64,000 bases of DNA, from positions 1-64,000 of the forward strand of contig NZ_JABACI010000002.1 of assembly GCF_012524205.1 (NCBI RefSeq). Direction: 5' to 3'. Source of the stretch: Microbacterium salsuginis. Its GTDB lineage: Bacteria > Actinomycetota > Actinomycetes > Actinomycetales > Microbacteriaceae. Position numbers and translations under genes: made by a program. A model generated the notes under the pieces. The model ran no database searches and had not been told where the DNA came from. It saw nothing but the letters and a program-made list of their open reading frames with translations. Shown piece after piece: positions 47,570-58,290 of the stretch (the first letter of the stretch is position 1; every line of letters begins with the position of its first letter).

Positions 47570-47992
47570 TCAATCGGCGATCAGGCGCTTGCCCGTGGCC
47601 CAGGTCTCGAACGTGTCATAGCCCAGCGCGTCGTAGAACCCCTGTGCGACGTTGTTCTCCGGTCGCACCATGAGCTGGACCTTGGGGCATCCCATCGCCA
47701 GCAATCGCTCTTCCGCGGCCTCGACGAGCCGGCGCCCGATCCCCTCGCCGCGGCGGGCCGGGTCGCTCGCGAGGTAGTAGAGCCACCCCCGGTGACCGTC
47801 GTAGCCCGCCATCACCGAGCCGACGACGGTCTCGCCGGCGACGGCGACGAGGAACAGCTCGGGCTGCACGGACAGCTTGCGGTTGATGTCCTGGTACGGG
47901 TTGTTCCACGGACGGGTCAGGCCGGTCTCCTGCCAGAGCGAGACGACGGCGTCCGTATCGGACACGGCGAAGGAGCGGATGTCGACGGTCAT
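47570..47992 (-). CDS. GNAT family acetyltransferase (YpeA-like)
   Basis: The 140-residue GNAT protein starts [18 protein letters not shown] and has the acetyl-CoA loop [19 protein letters not shown] (motif A) and a C-terminal [14 protein letters not shown]. It resembles E. coli YpeA. The substrate is unknown. It overlaps the miaA stop by 4 bp (ATGA) and so belongs to the miaB-miaA operon. Confidence 0.85.
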   Translation of the reverse strand: MTVDIRSFAVSDTDAVVSLWQETGLTRPWNNPYQDINRKLSVQPELFLVAVAGETVVGSVMAGYDGHRGWLYYLASDPARRGEGIGRRLVEAAEERLLAMGCPKVQLMVRPENNVAQGFYDALGYDTFETWATGKRLIAD

Positions 47993-48996
47993 GCCCTCGA
48001 GTCTGCCAGTGTCGCCGCATCCACCCCCGGCTCGGTCCAGTGAACATCGTCATATCGCTTGAACCACGACACCTGCCGCCGGGCATAGCGGCGGGTCAGG
48101 GCCTGCGTCTCGGCGATCGCATCGGCCTCGGCCATATCGCCGTCCAGCTGAGCCAGCGCCTGCGCGTAGCCGATCGCCCGGCGCGCCGTCACGCCGCGTT
48201 CGAGACCTCGCTCCCGCAGCGCGCGTACCTCGTCGACAAGCCCGTCGCGCCACATCTTCTCGACACGCTGGTCCAGCCGGACGACGAGCTGGTCACGCGG
48301 AACGCCGACGCCGACGATCGTCGTCGGCTCTCGCCACAGGGTCGGCTGCGCCGGCAGAGCCGCCCCGTGGGTGCGCTCCCCCAGTTCCAGCACTTCGAGC
48401 GCACGCACGATCCGCCGCCCGTTGCGGGGATCGATCCTGCCCGCCGTCGCGGGGTCGAGCTCCCGCAGCCGGGCGAACAGAGCACCCGGTCCGTCAGCCT
48501 CGAGCTCGGCCTCCAGGCGCGCACGCACCTCTTCGTCGCGCGGCGGGAAGCGGAAATCGAACAGCACGCTCGAGATGTACAGGCCCGAGCCGCCCACCAG
48601 GATGGCGTCGGCGCCGCGAGCGTGGATCTGTGCGATCGCGATGCGCGCGGCTTCCTGGTACCACGCGACCGCCGCTTCTTCGGTGACCTCGAGCACGTCG
48701 AGAAGATGATGACGGATGCCGCGGCGCTCGGCTTCGGGCAGCTTGGCCGTGCCGATATCCATGCCGCGGTACAGCTGCATCGCATCGGCGTTGACGATCT
48801 CGGCTGCGCGACCGCGCCGGGCGAGGGCTTCGGCGAGATCGAGCGACAGTCCGGTCTTGCCCGTGCCGGTGGCACCGACGACGGCCCAGAGGCGCGGCTG
48901 CGTGCCGGAGCCTGCCGGTCTGCCCGGGTGAGGTGAGACGAGGGCCTCTTCCCGCGGTTCGAGGCGTTTCGCCTCGTCGCCGCGCTCCTCGCTCAA
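47989..48996 (-). CDS. miaA: tRNA dimethylallyltransferase
   Basis: MiaA adds dimethylallyl to A37 of tRNAs reading UNN codons. Homology begins at [14 protein letters not shown]; the P-loop is at 41-48 and [15 protein letters not shown] follows. No ATG or GTG in frame exists between the miaB stop and this region; the closest start codon is TTG 48996, 13 bases after the miaB stop with an AAGG element between. The product is then 335 residues, about 30 longer than usual. MiaB, encoded upstream, uses its product. Confidence 0.9.
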   Translation of the reverse strand: MSEERGDEAKRLEPREEALVSPHPGRPAGSGTQPRLWAVVGATGTGKTGLSLDLAEALARRGRAAEIVNADAMQLYRGMDIGTAKLPEAERRGIRHHLLDVLEVTEEAAVAWYQEAARIAIAQIHARGADAILVGGSGLYISSVLFDFRFPPRDEEVRARLEAELEADGPGALFARLRELDPATAGRIDPRNGRRIVRALEVLELGERTHGAALPAQPTLWREPTTIVGVGVPRDQLVVRLDQRVEKMWRDGLVDEVRALRERGLERGVTARRAIGYAQALAQLDGDMAEADAIAETQALTRRYARRQVSWFKRYDDVHWTEPGVDAATLADSRA

Positions 48997-49009
48997 CGAC
49001 CGATTGCCT

Positions 49010-50569
49010 TCACACGCCGACGCGCAGCGTGGGAAGTCCCAGCGAGACGGCGCGAGTCGCACCCGGCTCGGACGGCGCCGGCACCGCGCACGATTCCGCC
49101 TGCGAGCGATCCCAGGCGTCACCGGAGCGGGTTCGACGGATGCGCAGGGGCGCCCCATCTGGAGCATCGGCGAGGAGGTGGAACGGAGCGGCGTGGGTGA
49201 CGACGACCGACACGACATCACCCGGGCGCGGGATGGGCGAACCCTCCGGGACCTCGAAATGCACGAGCCGGTTGTCTTCGGCGCGTCCGGTGAGGCGATG
49301 CGTCGCGGCATCCTTCTTGCCCTCGCCCGTCGAGACGAGCACCTGCAGTTCGCGACCTACCTGCTTCTGGTTCTCTTCGAGTGAGATGCGCTCCTGCAGG
49401 GCGATCAGCCGCTCGTAGCGCTCCTGCACGACCTCTTTCGGCACCTGGTCGGGCATCGTGGCTGCCGGCGTGCCTTCGCGGATCGAGTACTGGAACGTGA
49501 ACGCCGTCGCGAAGCGAGCCTGCTCCACCACGCGCATGGTGTCTTCGAAGTCCTCGTCGGTCTCGCCCGGGAAACCGACGATGATGTCGGTCGAGATCGC
49601 GGCGTGCGGCATCTTCGCGCGGACGCGATCCAGGATGCCGAGGAACTTCTCGCTGCGGTACGAACGCCGCATCGCCTTGAGGATGCGGTCGCTTCCCGAC
49701 TGCAACGGCATGTGGAGCTGCGGCATGACGGCGGGCGTCTCGGCCATCGCGTCGATCACATCGTCGGTGAAGGCCGCGGGGTGAGGGCTGGTGAAGCGGA
49801 TCCGCTCGAGTCCGGGGATCTCGCCTGCCGCCCGCAGAAGCTTGCCGAAAGCCTGCCGGTCGCCGAACTCGACGCCGTACGAGTTCACGTTCTGACCGAG
49901 CAGCGTGACCTCCATCGCGCCGTCGTCCACGAGCAGGCGGATCTCGTTCAGGATGTCGCCGGGACGGCGGTCCTTCTCCTTGCCGCGCAGGCTCGGCACG
50001 ATGCAGAAGGTGCACGTGTTGTTGCAGCCGACCGAGATCGACACCCAGCCGCTGTAGACGCTGTCACGCTTGGTCGGCAGCGTCGAGGGGAAGATCTCGA
50101 GCGACTCGAGGATCTCGAGCTCGGCCTCGCCGTTGTGTCGTGCCCGCTCGAGCAGGCTCGGGAGCGACCCCATGTTGTGCGTGCCGAACACGACGTCCAC
50201 CCACGGTGCCTTGTCGAGCACGGCCTGCTTGTCCATCTGTGCGAGACAGCCGCCGACGGCGATCTGCATGCCTTCGCGCTTGTCCTTGCGCGACTTGAGG
50301 TGCCCGAGCGTGCCGTAGAGCTTGCCTGCGGCGTTGTCGCGCACGGCGCACGTGTTGATCACGACCACGTCGGCTACTTCGCCGGCCTCGGCACGCAGGT
50401 AGCCGGCACTCTCGAGTGACCCGGACAGCCGCTCGGAATCGTGCACGTTCATTTGGCAGCCGAACGTACGCACTTCGTAGGTGCGCGCTCGGCCGTCGAC
50501 TCCGAGTGCAGCCGCGGACGGTGCGATGAGAGTCGGGGTGGCGGAGGGCGAAGTCATGATGTCAGCCAT
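49010..50569 (-). CDS. miaB: tRNA-2-methylthio-N6-dimethylallyladenosine synthase
   Basis: MiaB is a radical-SAM enzyme adding a methylthio group to i6A37. The 519-residue protein has the UPF0004 domain with three cysteines (FGCQMN, NTCAVRD, VGGCLAQ), the radical-SAM CNNTCTFC motif and a TRAM domain (about 385-455). A Pro/Ser-rich C-terminal extension of about 60 residues is unusual compared with E. coli MiaB but common in actinobacteria. It lies between recX and miaA. Confidence 0.95.
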   Translation of the reverse strand: MADIMTSPSATPTLIAPSAAALGVDGRARTYEVRTFGCQMNVHDSERLSGSLESAGYLRAEAGEVADVVVINTCAVRDNAAGKLYGTLGHLKSRKDKREGMQIAVGGCLAQMDKQAVLDKAPWVDVVFGTHNMGSLPSLLERARHNGEAELEILESLEIFPSTLPTKRDSVYSGWVSISVGCNNTCTFCIVPSLRGKEKDRRPGDILNEIRLLVDDGAMEVTLLGQNVNSYGVEFGDRQAFGKLLRAAGEIPGLERIRFTSPHPAAFTDDVIDAMAETPAVMPQLHMPLQSGSDRILKAMRRSYRSEKFLGILDRVRAKMPHAAISTDIIVGFPGETDEDFEDTMRVVEQARFATAFTFQYSIREGTPAATMPDQVPKEVVQERYERLIALQERISLEENQKQVGRELQVLVSTGEGKKDAATHRLTGRAEDNRLVHFEVPEGSPIPRPGDVVSVVVTHAAPFHLLADAPDGAPLRIRRTRSGDAWDRSQAESCAVPAPSEPGATRAVSLGLPTLRVGV

Positions 50570-50616
50570 TGTACGAGCCGCCTGACCCGGGCCGGCGCTG
50601 TGCCGGCGGCCGACGG

Positions 50617-51351
50617 TCAGCGGAATCGCACGCCGCTGCGACCCGAGCCGCCCTGCTCGTCCAGCGCCTGGCGCGCCGCCGTCATCGCCAGCGAACCCGG
50701 ATACCCGCGGCGGGCGAGCTGACCGGTGAGCCGGCGCAGCGCGGTGTCGCGGTCGACGTCGCGCAGCGAGCGGGCCTTGGTGCGTGCGAACTCGAGCGCC
50801 CTGTCGAGATCGTCATCGGGAAGAGCCGCGAGGGCGGCATCCGCGACGTCTCGCGGGATGCCGCGCTTGGCGAGCGTCTGCGCGATCACCTGCCGCCCTT
50901 GCCCCTTACGGTCGACGCCCGCGTGGATGAGCTGCTCGGCCAGCGCCGCATCGTCGAGATAGCCGCGGCGGAGGAAGCCGTCGAGCACCGCCTCGATCGC
51001 TTCGTCATCGAGGTCGCGCTCGGCGACGACCGCGCGCGCTTCGCGCACCGACAGCGATCGGGTGCGGAGCTTCTTCAGCAGGTTCTTCTCGGCGATGTCG
51101 CGTTCGATCGCACCGCACGCGTCGTACGCGTCTTCCTCTTCCGCCGCGCCCGCCTCGTCGTCGCCGTCGATCCAGCTGGAATGCCAGACCGGCGATGCTT
51201 CGGATCCGGGGAACGCGGGCACGACCCCACGATTCTCCTCGGGTCCGGTGTTCGCGGCGCGTCGTGCCGCCGCGGCAGCGGCCGTCGCGGTGCGGTCGCC
51301 GAAGAGCGGGATGACGGGGGCGAGTCCGTCGTCAGACCCGCCCCCGTTCAT
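50617..51351 (-). CDS. recX: RecA regulatory protein RecX
   Basis: RecX caps or destabilises RecA filaments. The 244-residue protein has the RecX helical repeats in the C-terminal 150 residues ([52 protein letters not shown]). The first 90 residues are low-complexity Ala/Asp-rich and not conserved. ATG 51351 is chosen, 31 bp after recA; a longer form overlapping recA is open but not needed. Confidence 0.9.
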   Translation of the reverse strand: MNGGGSDDGLAPVIPLFGDRTATAAAAAARRAANTGPEENRGVVPAFPGSEASPVWHSSWIDGDDEAGAAEEEDAYDACGAIERDIAEKNLLKKLRTRSLSVREARAVVAERDLDDEAIEAVLDGFLRRGYLDDAALAEQLIHAGVDRKGQGRQVIAQTLAKRGIPRDVADAALAALPDDDLDRALEFARTKARSLRDVDRDTALRRLTGQLARRGYPGSLAMTAARQALDEQGGSGRSGVRFR

Positions 51352-51382
51352 GCTGTCCACGATGTCCGGATCAGTCGCGTCG

Positions 51383-52438
51383 TCACGCCGGGCGGCGCGC
51401 TGCGAGCTCGTCGTCGACGGGGACGGCGGCCTCACCCTTCGGCACGCCGATGCCCAGCTTCACCTTGATCTTCGACTCGATGTCGGCTGCGACATCCGTG
51501 TTCTTGATCAGGAAGTTGCGCGCGTTCTCCTTGCCCTGACCGAGCTGCTCACCGTCGTACGTGTACCACGCACCCGACTTCTTCACGATGCCGTGCTCGA
51601 CGCCGAAGTCGATGAGGCTGCCCTCGCGGGAGATGCCGACGCCGTAGAGGATGTCGAACTCGGCCTGCTTGAACGGCGGGGCCATCTTGTTCTTGACGAC
51701 CTTGACGCGGGTCCGGTTGCCGACGGCGTCGGTGCCGTCCTTGAGCGTCTCGATACGACGGATGTCGAGACGCACCGACGCGTAGAACTTGAGCGCCTTG
51801 CCACCCGCGGTGGTCTCGGGCGATCCGAAGAACACGCCGATCTTCTCGCGCAGCTGGTTGATGAAGATCATGGTGGTGTTGGTCTGGTTGAGCCCACCCG
51901 TGAGCTTGCGCAGAGCCTGCGACATCAGGCGCGCCTGCAGACCCACGTGCGAGTCGCCCATCTCTCCCTCGATCTCGGCCTTCGGCACGAGGGCGGCGAC
52001 GGAGTCGATCACGACGAGGTCGATCGCCCCGGATCGCACGAGCATGTCGGCGATCTCGAGCGCCTGCTCACCGGTGTCGGGCTGTGAGACCAGCAGAGCG
52101 TCGATGTCGACGCCGAGCTTCTGCGCGTAGTCGGGGTCGAGAGCGTGCTCGGCATCGATGAAGGCGGCGATGCCGCCGGCGCGCTGCGCGTTCGCGATCG
52201 CGTGCAGGGTGAGCGTCGTCTTACCCGACGATTCCGGGCCGTAGATCTCGATGATGCGTCCGCGGGGCAGCCCGCCGATGCCGAGGGCGACGTCGAGGGC
52301 GATGGACCCGGTGGGGACGACTTCGACCGGAGCGCGGTCGTCGCTGCCCAGCCGCATGACCGAGCCCTTTCCGAACTGCCGGTCGATCTGGGCGAGGGCC
52401 GACTCGAGGGCCTTCTCGCGGTCAACTGCTGAGGGCAT
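51383..52438 (-). CDS. recA: recombinase RecA
   Basis: RecA forms filaments on single-stranded DNA, drives homologous recombination and triggers LexA self-cleavage. The 351-residue protein has Walker [10 protein letters not shown] (67-75), Walker [11 protein letters not shown] and the L2 loop [17 protein letters not shown]. No intein is present. The ATG has AAGGAG 7 bases upstream. A perfect SOS box is 199 bp upstream. Confidence 0.99.
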   Translation of the reverse strand: MPSAVDREKALESALAQIDRQFGKGSVMRLGSDDRAPVEVVPTGSIALDVALGIGGLPRGRIIEIYGPESSGKTTLTLHAIANAQRAGGIAAFIDAEHALDPDYAQKLGVDIDALLVSQPDTGEQALEIADMLVRSGAIDLVVIDSVAALVPKAEIEGEMGDSHVGLQARLMSQALRKLTGGLNQTNTTMIFINQLREKIGVFFGSPETTAGGKALKFYASVRLDIRRIETLKDGTDAVGNRTRVKVVKNKMAPPFKQAEFDILYGVGISREGSLIDFGVEHGIVKKSGAWYTYDGEQLGQGKENARNFLIKNTDVAADIESKIKVKLGIGVPKGEAAVPVDDELAARRPA

Positions 52439-52780
52439 GACGTGCTCCTTCTACTCGTGTTCCGTCGCCTGTAGGCTGTCGCGCTCCACCCCGGACGGGA
52501 CGGATGCTGCGACAAGGCGTGAGGTGTCGTTCGACGCTGTTCACGTTAGGGAAGGGCTCCGACATCCGGCGCTGTTCCTCCCCGTCCGTGGACAGAAACG
52601 TCCTCGACTCCTGCTGTGGAGGAGCCTACGCGGAACTCGAACACCCGTTCGACTCGACACGCCGCGAAGAGGCAGGTGCCGGTTCCTGACGGGCGGCGAA
52701 CGAGCCGTCTCGAATGACGACTCGACACGCCGCCCGCATTGCGGCCTGGTCGTTCACCGACGGGGAGGTTGGCACCCGTG
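52439..52780 (-). promoter_or_regulatory. recA: recA promoter and leader
   Basis: This 342-bp gap separates recA from the RibD-C gene. It holds the SOS box (52637-52652), a GTAGGCT element (about 52621-52630 on the minus strand) that may be the -10 by analogy with mycobacterial recA, and about 190 bases of untranslated leader before AAGGAG and ATG. A 16-bp direct repeat CGACTCGACACGCCGC occurs at 52650-52665 and 52718-52733. No protein gene is supported. Confidence 0.65.
52637..52652. promoter_or_regulatory. SOS (LexA) box upstream of recA
   Basis: TCGAAC-ACCC-GTTCGA is a perfect match to the actinobacterial LexA consensus TCGAAC-N4-GTTCGA. It lies 199 bp upstream of the recA start codon. 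Confidence 0.9.
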
Positions 52781-53449
52781 CTAGTTCTCGGCCCCCTCGA
52801 TACGTTGCCCGTCGTGGACGAGATAGGACCCGGCATCGACCTGTCCAACGTTCGATGTGCGCAAGGTGAGCGCCACGGTGCCGTTCGGCAGAACACGCGA
52901 CTCCGAAGAATCGACCGTATATCCGGCGGGCGCCGCATCCTCGGGAAACAGCCGCTTTCCCGAGCCGACCACCAGCGGGAACTGCAGAATCCGTACGATG
53001 TCCACCAGTCCTGCGTCGTGCAGAGTCCGGGCAAGTCGCCAGCTGCCGTGCACTTGAAGCTCACCGGCGCTGCGGCTCCCCTCCTTCAGCCGACGCACAT
53101 TGTCTACGACGTCTCCGCGCACAACCGTCGTCGGGCCCCACGCCGCGTCGTCATCGGACAGTGTCTGGCTGACGACGTACTTCGGCCAGGTGTTGAGCGC
53201 GGTTGCGACGAGGTCGTCGGGATTGGTCACCTGTGACCAATACGCCCGCATCATCTGGAACGTGCGTCGGCCGATCAGAATCGCTTCAGCTTTGCGAAAC
53301 CAGGAATTGACGATCTCGTCGGATTCCTCGGTGACCAGGGGGACGAGCCACCCTCCTCGATCGAATCCATCGCTGATGTCTTCGTCGGGCGCTCCGGGCC
53401 CTTGCATGACGCTGTCCAGACTTACGAATGTGTTGACGCTGAGTAGCAC
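52781..53449 (-). CDS. RibD C-terminal/dihydrofolate reductase-like protein
   Basis: The 222-residue protein has the DHFR-like fold of the RibD-C family (SLDSVMQGPGAPDEDISDGF, AILIGRRTFQMM, ELQVHGSWRLARTLHDAGLV). Such proteins bind NADPH but substrates vary. It interrupts the usual recA-DUF3046 adjacency. It is preceded by about 230 bp without a gene. Confidence 0.85.
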   Translation of the reverse strand: MLLSVNTFVSLDSVMQGPGAPDEDISDGFDRGGWLVPLVTEESDEIVNSWFRKAEAILIGRRTFQMMRAYWSQVTNPDDLVATALNTWPKYVVSQTLSDDDAAWGPTTVVRGDVVDNVRRLKEGSRSAGELQVHGSWRLARTLHDAGLVDIVRILQFPLVVGSGKRLFPEDAAPAGYTVDSSESRVLPNGTVALTLRTSNVGQVDAGSYLVHDGQRIEGAEN

Positions 53450-53678
53450 GTGTCCTCCGTTGGTCGTGATCGGCCCCGATCCGCATGGCGGATGCAGTTC
53501 GTACAGGGGCCAGTCTGATCAGCGGTCCAGCCATCGGCGAGTGCCGTTCGTCACGACATCTGCCGCGCGTGCGACACGGTCCGGCAGCGATGACTTCACC
53601 CGTCGCAACGGCAAGAGGAGGCCTCGTGAGCGCGAATACGTTCGGTCATGCCCTCACGAGGCGCGTCGTGGTCGTGTG
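53450..53678. other. intergenic region without a clear gene
   Basis: The 229 bp between the RibD-C gene and DUF3046 contain no supported protein gene. The AT content is slightly above the surrounding genes. I see no clear hairpin terminator. Confidence 0.5.
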
Positions 53679-53903
53679 TCAGCGACGGCGCGGTTCGATG
53701 CGACCGACGCCGTATCGGCGTTCCGCCGGCACATCGAGCTCGTCGCACAGTGCAAGCCAGACCTCGCGCGGGGGGACGCCCGCCTCGATCGCCTCGGCCG
53801 CGGTGCGGCCGCCGACCTGCGTGAGCACGAGGTCCGTCACGACCGCGGTCGCGCGGCCCTGGAACTCATCTGCGACGGCTCGGTCGAACTCACTGCGACG
53901 CAA
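53679..53903 (-). CDS. DUF3046 protein
   Basis: This 74-residue protein matches the DUF3046 pattern: MRRSEFDRAVADEF at the start and GVPPREVWLALCDELDVP towards the end. Function is unknown. Actinobacterial genomes often keep this gene between clgR and recA, which is the case here except for the inserted RibD-C gene. A role linked to RecA is only a guess from context. Confidence 0.85.
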   Translation of the reverse strand: MRRSEFDRAVADEFQGRATAVVTDLVLTQVGGRTAAEAIEAGVPPREVWLALCDELDVPAERRYGVGRIEPRRR

Positions 53904-53947
53904 AGCGGTGCCCGTCTCCTGACTTCTGCCGAAGGGTGCTCTTGCGC

Positions 53948-54256
53948 TCAGCGCAGCGACAGCTCGGCGTCGACCGACGCGACCAGATCGTCGGGGACGA
54001 CGTCGGGGAACGGCTGCAGACCCTCCATGACGGAGATGCGGTCGCCGACCTCTCGCATGATGGTCGAGATGGGCACATCCAGTGCCTCGGCCACCGACGC
54101 GAGGATCTCGCTCGAGGCTTCCTTCTGACCGCGTTCCACCTCGCTCAGGTAGCCCAGCGCGACACTCGCGCGGCTTGCCACCTGGCGGAGGGTACGACCC
54201 TTCTGCTGGCGGAAATCACGAAGAACTTCGCCGATCTCTTGACGTACCAGGATCAT
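53948..54256 (-). CDS. clgR: ClgR-like XRE regulator
   Basis: ClgR activates clp protease and DNA-repair genes in corynebacteria and mycobacteria. The 102-residue protein has the helix-turn-helix in TLRQVASRASVALGYLSEVE (about 22-41) and begins MILVRQEIGEVLRDFR as usual. Its place between cinA and recA is conserved. Regulation by proteolysis is known for the family but no C-terminal degron can be judged here. Confidence 0.93.
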   Translation of the reverse strand: MILVRQEIGEVLRDFRQQKGRTLRQVASRASVALGYLSEVERGQKEASSEILASVAEALDVPISTIMREVGDRISVMEGLQPFPDVVPDDLVASVDAELSLR

Positions 54257-54415
54257 CGGGGCCCCCTCCTCACTTCTGATTCCGCCGCTATCCGGGTGGA
54301 TAACAGTACCGCACCGGATGAAGCCAATCTAACCCTGCCGGCTGTGCGATGGGTGGGAATCGCCGAATGTAACCGACACGCAACACGACGTATTCCGCCC
54401 GACCGGATTCGCCGG

Positions 54416-54916
54416 TCACAACTGCCGGATCGTCTCGGCGAGAGCGGCAGCCACGGCCTGCCGACGGATCGCCGGGCGATCCCCCGCAAAGACGTGCAGC
54501 GTCGTCGACTCGCCCGAGGGCGTCACGACCGCGATCCAGACCGTGCCCACCGGCTGCCCGTCCTGCGGCTCAGGGCCCGCGACGCCGGTCGTCGACACGC
54601 CGACATCGGCTCCGAGCATGCGGCGCACGCCGTCGGCCATCTGCCATGCCACCGTCACGTCGACGGCGCCCACCGCATCGAGCAAGCCGGCATCCACGCC
54701 GAGCGCGTCGCGCTTGACCTCGGTCGAGTAGGCCACGACTCCCCCGCGCACCGCCGCGGAGGCTCCGGGCACATCCACGAGCGCAGACGTCGCGAGTCCG
54801 CCGGTGAGCGACTCCGCCACGGCGATCGTCCAGCCGCGGCGAACGAGCGCCGCGAGGACCTGGGCGGCCGCCTCGTACGTCGGGGACGCGTGCAGCTCCC
54901 CCGCGTCGGCCGTCAC
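54416..54916 (-). CDS. cinA: CinA C-terminal family protein (NMN deamidase-like)
   Basis: The 166-residue protein is the stand-alone C-terminal CinA domain (AVAESLTGGLATSALVDVPG, VGVSTTGVAGPEPQDGQPVG). It corresponds to nicotinamide-nucleotide deamidase (PncC), which salvages NMN. The N-terminal COG1058 domain is absent, as is common. GTG 54916 overlaps the pgsA stop (GTGA). About 160 bp separate it from clgR. Confidence 0.92.
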   Translation of the reverse strand: MTADAGELHASPTYEAAAQVLAALVRRGWTIAVAESLTGGLATSALVDVPGASAAVRGGVVAYSTEVKRDALGVDAGLLDAVGAVDVTVAWQMADGVRRMLGADVGVSTTGVAGPEPQDGQPVGTVWIAVVTPSGESTTLHVFAGDRPAIRRQAVAAALAETIRQL

Positions 54917-55482
54917 TCCGAGGCCTTCCTCCGGGCGCCGCGCACCTCGCTGACGATGTAGTCGATGCCGCTCGCCACCGTCAGCAGGACCGCGATCGTC
55001 ATCGTCACGCCGTTGAGCCACCAGATCCACTCGCCGACGATCATCCACAGCGGCAGGAGCGCGAGCGAGAGCGCGACGGCCTGCGCCACCGTCTTGAGCT
55101 TGCCCATCCACGCCGCCGCGAGAACGTGGTCGCTGACGACGGCGAAGCGGTAGACGGTGATCCCGATCTCGCGCACGAGCACGATGATGGTGACCCACCA
55201 CGGCAGCTCGGCGAGGATCGACAGCCCCACGAACGCGAATCCCGTCAGCACCTTGTCGGCGATCGGATCGAGGAGCTTGCCCAGATCCGTGACGATGTCG
55301 TGGCGGCGGGCCAGATAGCCGTCCAGCCCGTCCGTCGCAATCGCGACGATGAACAGCACCGCCGCCCACCACCGCAGCGCGCCGTCCGCACCACCGTCGG
55401 CCAGCAGCATCCAGAGGAAGACCGGAGCGCACAGGATGCGCACGATCGTGATCGCGTTCGGGAGCTGCCGCGGAATCGCCAT
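54913..55482 (-). CDS. pgsA: CDP-diacylglycerol--glycerol-3-phosphate 3-phosphatidyltransferase
   Basis: PgsA makes phosphatidylglycerol phosphate. The 189-residue protein has four to six transmembrane helices and the CDP-alcohol phosphotransferase motif DGLDGYLARRHDIVTDLGKL continuing LDPIADK, with all aspartates intact. It is in an operon ftsK-pgsA-cinA with short gaps. Confidence 0.95.
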   Translation of the reverse strand: MAIPRQLPNAITIVRILCAPVFLWMLLADGGADGALRWWAAVLFIVAIATDGLDGYLARRHDIVTDLGKLLDPIADKVLTGFAFVGLSILAELPWWVTIIVLVREIGITVYRFAVVSDHVLAAAWMGKLKTVAQAVALSLALLPLWMIVGEWIWWLNGVTMTIAVLLTVASGIDYIVSEVRGARRKASE

Positions 55483-55508
55483 GCGTCGACCCTATCGGCG
55501 CACCGGAG

Positions 55509-58232
55509 TCAGTCCCGGCCGGTCAGGCCCCAGGCGTCCTCCGAACCCTCGTCGCCCTCGACCGTCGGGATGCCGTCGAACTGCGACGCGACAGCATCCG
55601 CCCCGTACCGATCCTCGTCGGCGCCGGCAGCCGCGGGAGCAGCCGCAGGCGGGTCCTCGCCGCGCAGCCGGGCCAGAACCTCCGGGAGCTGATCGGGGCG
55701 CACCAGCACGTCACGGGCCTTGGAGCCCTCGGACGGCCCGACGATCTCGCGCGACTCGAGCAGGTCCATCAGGCGCCCGGCCTTGGCGAAGCCGACACGC
55801 AGCTTGCGCTGGAGCATCGAGGTCGAGCCGAACTGCGTCGAGACGATCTGCTCCGCCGCGGCCAGGAGCAGTTCGAGGTCGTCTCCGATGTCGGCGTCGA
55901 CCTCCTTCTTCTCCACGGCCGCCTGCACGTCGGAGCGGTACTCCGGTCGCGCCTGTGCGGTGACATGCTTGACGACGGTCTCGATCTCCTGCTCGCTCAC
56001 CCAGGCGCCCTGGACGCGGATCGCCTTGGACGCGCCCATCGGCAGGAACAGTCCGTCACCCTGCCCGATCAGGCGGTCGGCGCCGGGCTGATCCAGGATG
56101 ACGCGAGAGTCCGTGACGCTGGTCACGGCGAACGCGAGCCGCGACGGCACATTCGCCTTGATGAGGCCTGTCACGACGTCGACAGACGGACGCTGCGTCG
56201 CCAGGACCAGATGGATGCCACTGGCCCGGGCGAGCTGCGTGATGCGGACGATCGAGTCCTCGACGTCGCGCGGGGCGACCATCATGAGGTCGGCGAGCTC
56301 GTCGACGACGACCAGGAGGTACGGATACGGCTTGAGCACGCGCTCGCTGCCGGGCGGAAGAGTGATCTCGCCGGCGACGACCGCCTTGTTGAAGTCGTCG
56401 ATGTGGCGGAAGCCGAAGGACGCGAGGTCGTCGTACCTCATGTCCATCTCCTTCACGACCCACTGCAGCGCCTCGGCGGCCTTCTTGGGGTTCGTGATGA
56501 TGGGAGTGATCAGATGCGGCACACCCGCGTACGACGTCAGCTCGACGCGCTTGGGGTCGATGAGCACCATGCGCACGTCGGCCGGCTTCGCCTTCATCAG
56601 CAGGCTCGTGATCATCGAGTTGACGAAGCTGGACTTTCCGGAACCGGTCGAGCCGGCCACGAGAAGGTGCGGCATCTTCGCGAGGTTGGCCACGACGTAT
56701 CCGCCGCCGACGTCCTTTCCGACGCCGATCGTCATCGGGTGAGTGGAGTTCGTCGCATTCGCGGAACGCAGCACGTCGCCGAGGGTCACGATCTCGCGAT
56801 CGGCATTGGGGATCTCGACACCGATCGCGCTCTTGCCGGGAATCGGCGCGAGGATGCGCACCTCGTTCGACGCGACGGCGTAGGCGATGTTGTTCGTCAG
56901 CGCGGTGATGCGCTCGACCTTCACGCCGGGCCCGAGCGAGATCTCGTACTGCGTCACCGTCGGACCGCGCGAGAAGCCGGTGACACGCGCGTCGACCGAG
57001 AACTGGTCGAGCACGCTGGTGATGGCGCGCACGGTGTCGTCGTTCGCCTGGGAGCGCGCGACGTGCGGAGTGCCCGCAGCCAGCGCATTGACCGAGGGAA
57101 GCCGGTACGGGGCGGAGGGCGAGTCATAGGACTCCTGCGACCCGATCCCGTCGAGCCCGGGCAGTACGCCGTCGTCGACCGGCCCGGTGTCGGAGTCGTC
57201 GCGCAGCGACGTGCGGGACGAGGAGGTGGCCGCCTTCGCCGCGGACAGCACGGACGGATCGATGACCTCGGTGAGCGCATCGGCGGGCGGCGGCACGACG
57301 GGGGCGATCGCCTGATCGAAGCCGCCCTGCGGCGGGCCCGGAGGAAGCAGAGTGGTGAGGTCCTGCGATCCGATGCCGTCCTCGGGGTCCTTCTCGCGCC
57401 CGGTCTTGTTGCGACGCCACCACGGCAGCGACGGATCGGAGTCGTCGTCGTCCTCGGCATCCGAGGCCTCCGCGCCTGCCTTGTCGGCCTTCGACTTCTC
57501 TTCACGCGGCTCGGCGTCGAACATCCACGCGTACAGGTCGCCGAGACGGCTGCCGATGCGATTGGGCGGAGTCTTGGTGAGGATCAGGATGCTGAGCACG
57601 GCCAGCAGCGACAGCACGATGTAGGCGCCCACATCGGTGAGCAGCATCGCGAGCGGCTCGCCGAGCATCCAGCCGAACAGTCCCCCCGCCTCGCTCAGTG
57701 TCGGCAGTCCGTCATTCGGCTGGGGCCGGCCGCCCGCCACATGGCAGAAGCCCGCGATCGTGATGATCAGCAGGCCGAAGCCGATGCCCACCCGGCCGTT
57801 GTCGTGCACCGACGAGGGGTGACGGAACATCCAGCCGGCGAGAAGGAGCAGCAGCACCGGCAGCACGAACGCCTCGCGGCCCAGCAGCATCCCGACCGAA
57901 TAGGCGCTGATCGTCTTGGCGACCTCGTTGCCGATGAAGAACCACTCGTTGACGGCACCCGCGATCGCGAGGAGGACCAGGAGGAACGGGAATCCGTCGC
58001 GACGCTGCTCTTTCTCGAGCGTCTCGGGGCCGAAGGCGCGGAAGAGCCCGCCGGTCGCGTGCGCAAGCCCGAGCCACGCCCGTGCGGCGAAGGGAGGCTT
58101 GTCGGTCTCGCCGACGTAGCGCTTGGGTGCCGGGGCGGGCTTGCGGGCGCGCGATGACGGTGTCTTCGACGCGGCGGAGGACGCGCCCGAAGACGCGCGC
58201 GATCCCTTGGTCGGGCTGGTGCTCCTGGCCAT
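55509..58232 (-). CDS. ftsK: DNA translocase FtsK/SpoIIIE
   Basis: FtsK pumps chromosomal DNA at the division septum. The 907-residue protein has four N-terminal transmembrane helices (about 70-225), a variable acidic linker, the motor domain with Walker [12 protein letters not shown] (about 522-532) and DPKRVEL, and a C-terminal gamma winged helix (about 790-855, [18 protein letters not shown]). ATG 58232 directly follows GGAGGA, too close for a good ribosome site, and TACCGT is 7 bases upstream, so a leaderless start is possible. Confidence 0.95.
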   Translation of the reverse strand: MARSTSPTKGSRASSGASSAASKTPSSRARKPAPAPKRYVGETDKPPFAARAWLGLAHATGGLFRAFGPETLEKEQRRDGFPFLLVLLAIAGAVNEWFFIGNEVAKTISAYSVGMLLGREAFVLPVLLLLLAGWMFRHPSSVHDNGRVGIGFGLLIITIAGFCHVAGGRPQPNDGLPTLSEAGGLFGWMLGEPLAMLLTDVGAYIVLSLLAVLSILILTKTPPNRIGSRLGDLYAWMFDAEPREEKSKADKAGAEASDAEDDDDSDPSLPWWRRNKTGREKDPEDGIGSQDLTTLLPPGPPQGGFDQAIAPVVPPPADALTEVIDPSVLSAAKAATSSSRTSLRDDSDTGPVDDGVLPGLDGIGSQESYDSPSAPYRLPSVNALAAGTPHVARSQANDDTVRAITSVLDQFSVDARVTGFSRGPTVTQYEISLGPGVKVERITALTNNIAYAVASNEVRILAPIPGKSAIGVEIPNADREIVTLGDVLRSANATNSTHPMTIGVGKDVGGGYVVANLAKMPHLLVAGSTGSGKSSFVNSMITSLLMKAKPADVRMVLIDPKRVELTSYAGVPHLITPIITNPKKAAEALQWVVKEMDMRYDDLASFGFRHIDDFNKAVVAGEITLPPGSERVLKPYPYLLVVVDELADLMMVAPRDVEDSIVRITQLARASGIHLVLATQRPSVDVVTGLIKANVPSRLAFAVTSVTDSRVILDQPGADRLIGQGDGLFLPMGASKAIRVQGAWVSEQEIETVVKHVTAQARPEYRSDVQAAVEKKEVDADIGDDLELLLAAAEQIVSTQFGSTSMLQRKLRVGFAKAGRLMDLLESREIVGPSEGSKARDVLVRPDQLPEVLARLRGEDPPAAAPAAAGADEDRYGADAVASQFDGIPTVEGDEGSEDAWGLTGRD

Positions 58233-58262
58233 TCCTCCACGGTAAGCCGCGGAGGCGACATT

Positions 58263-58290
58263 CGCCCGCAAGCGCGCGGCGCTTCGGGCG
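58263..58290 (-). terminator. hairpin between rnj repeat array and ftsK
   Basis: CGCCCG-c-AAGCGC pairs with GCGCTT-CGGGCG around a GCG loop, a 12-bp stem with one bulged C. It abuts the last 34-bp repeat exactly at 58290/58291. It probably ends rnj transcription. Confidence 0.6.
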
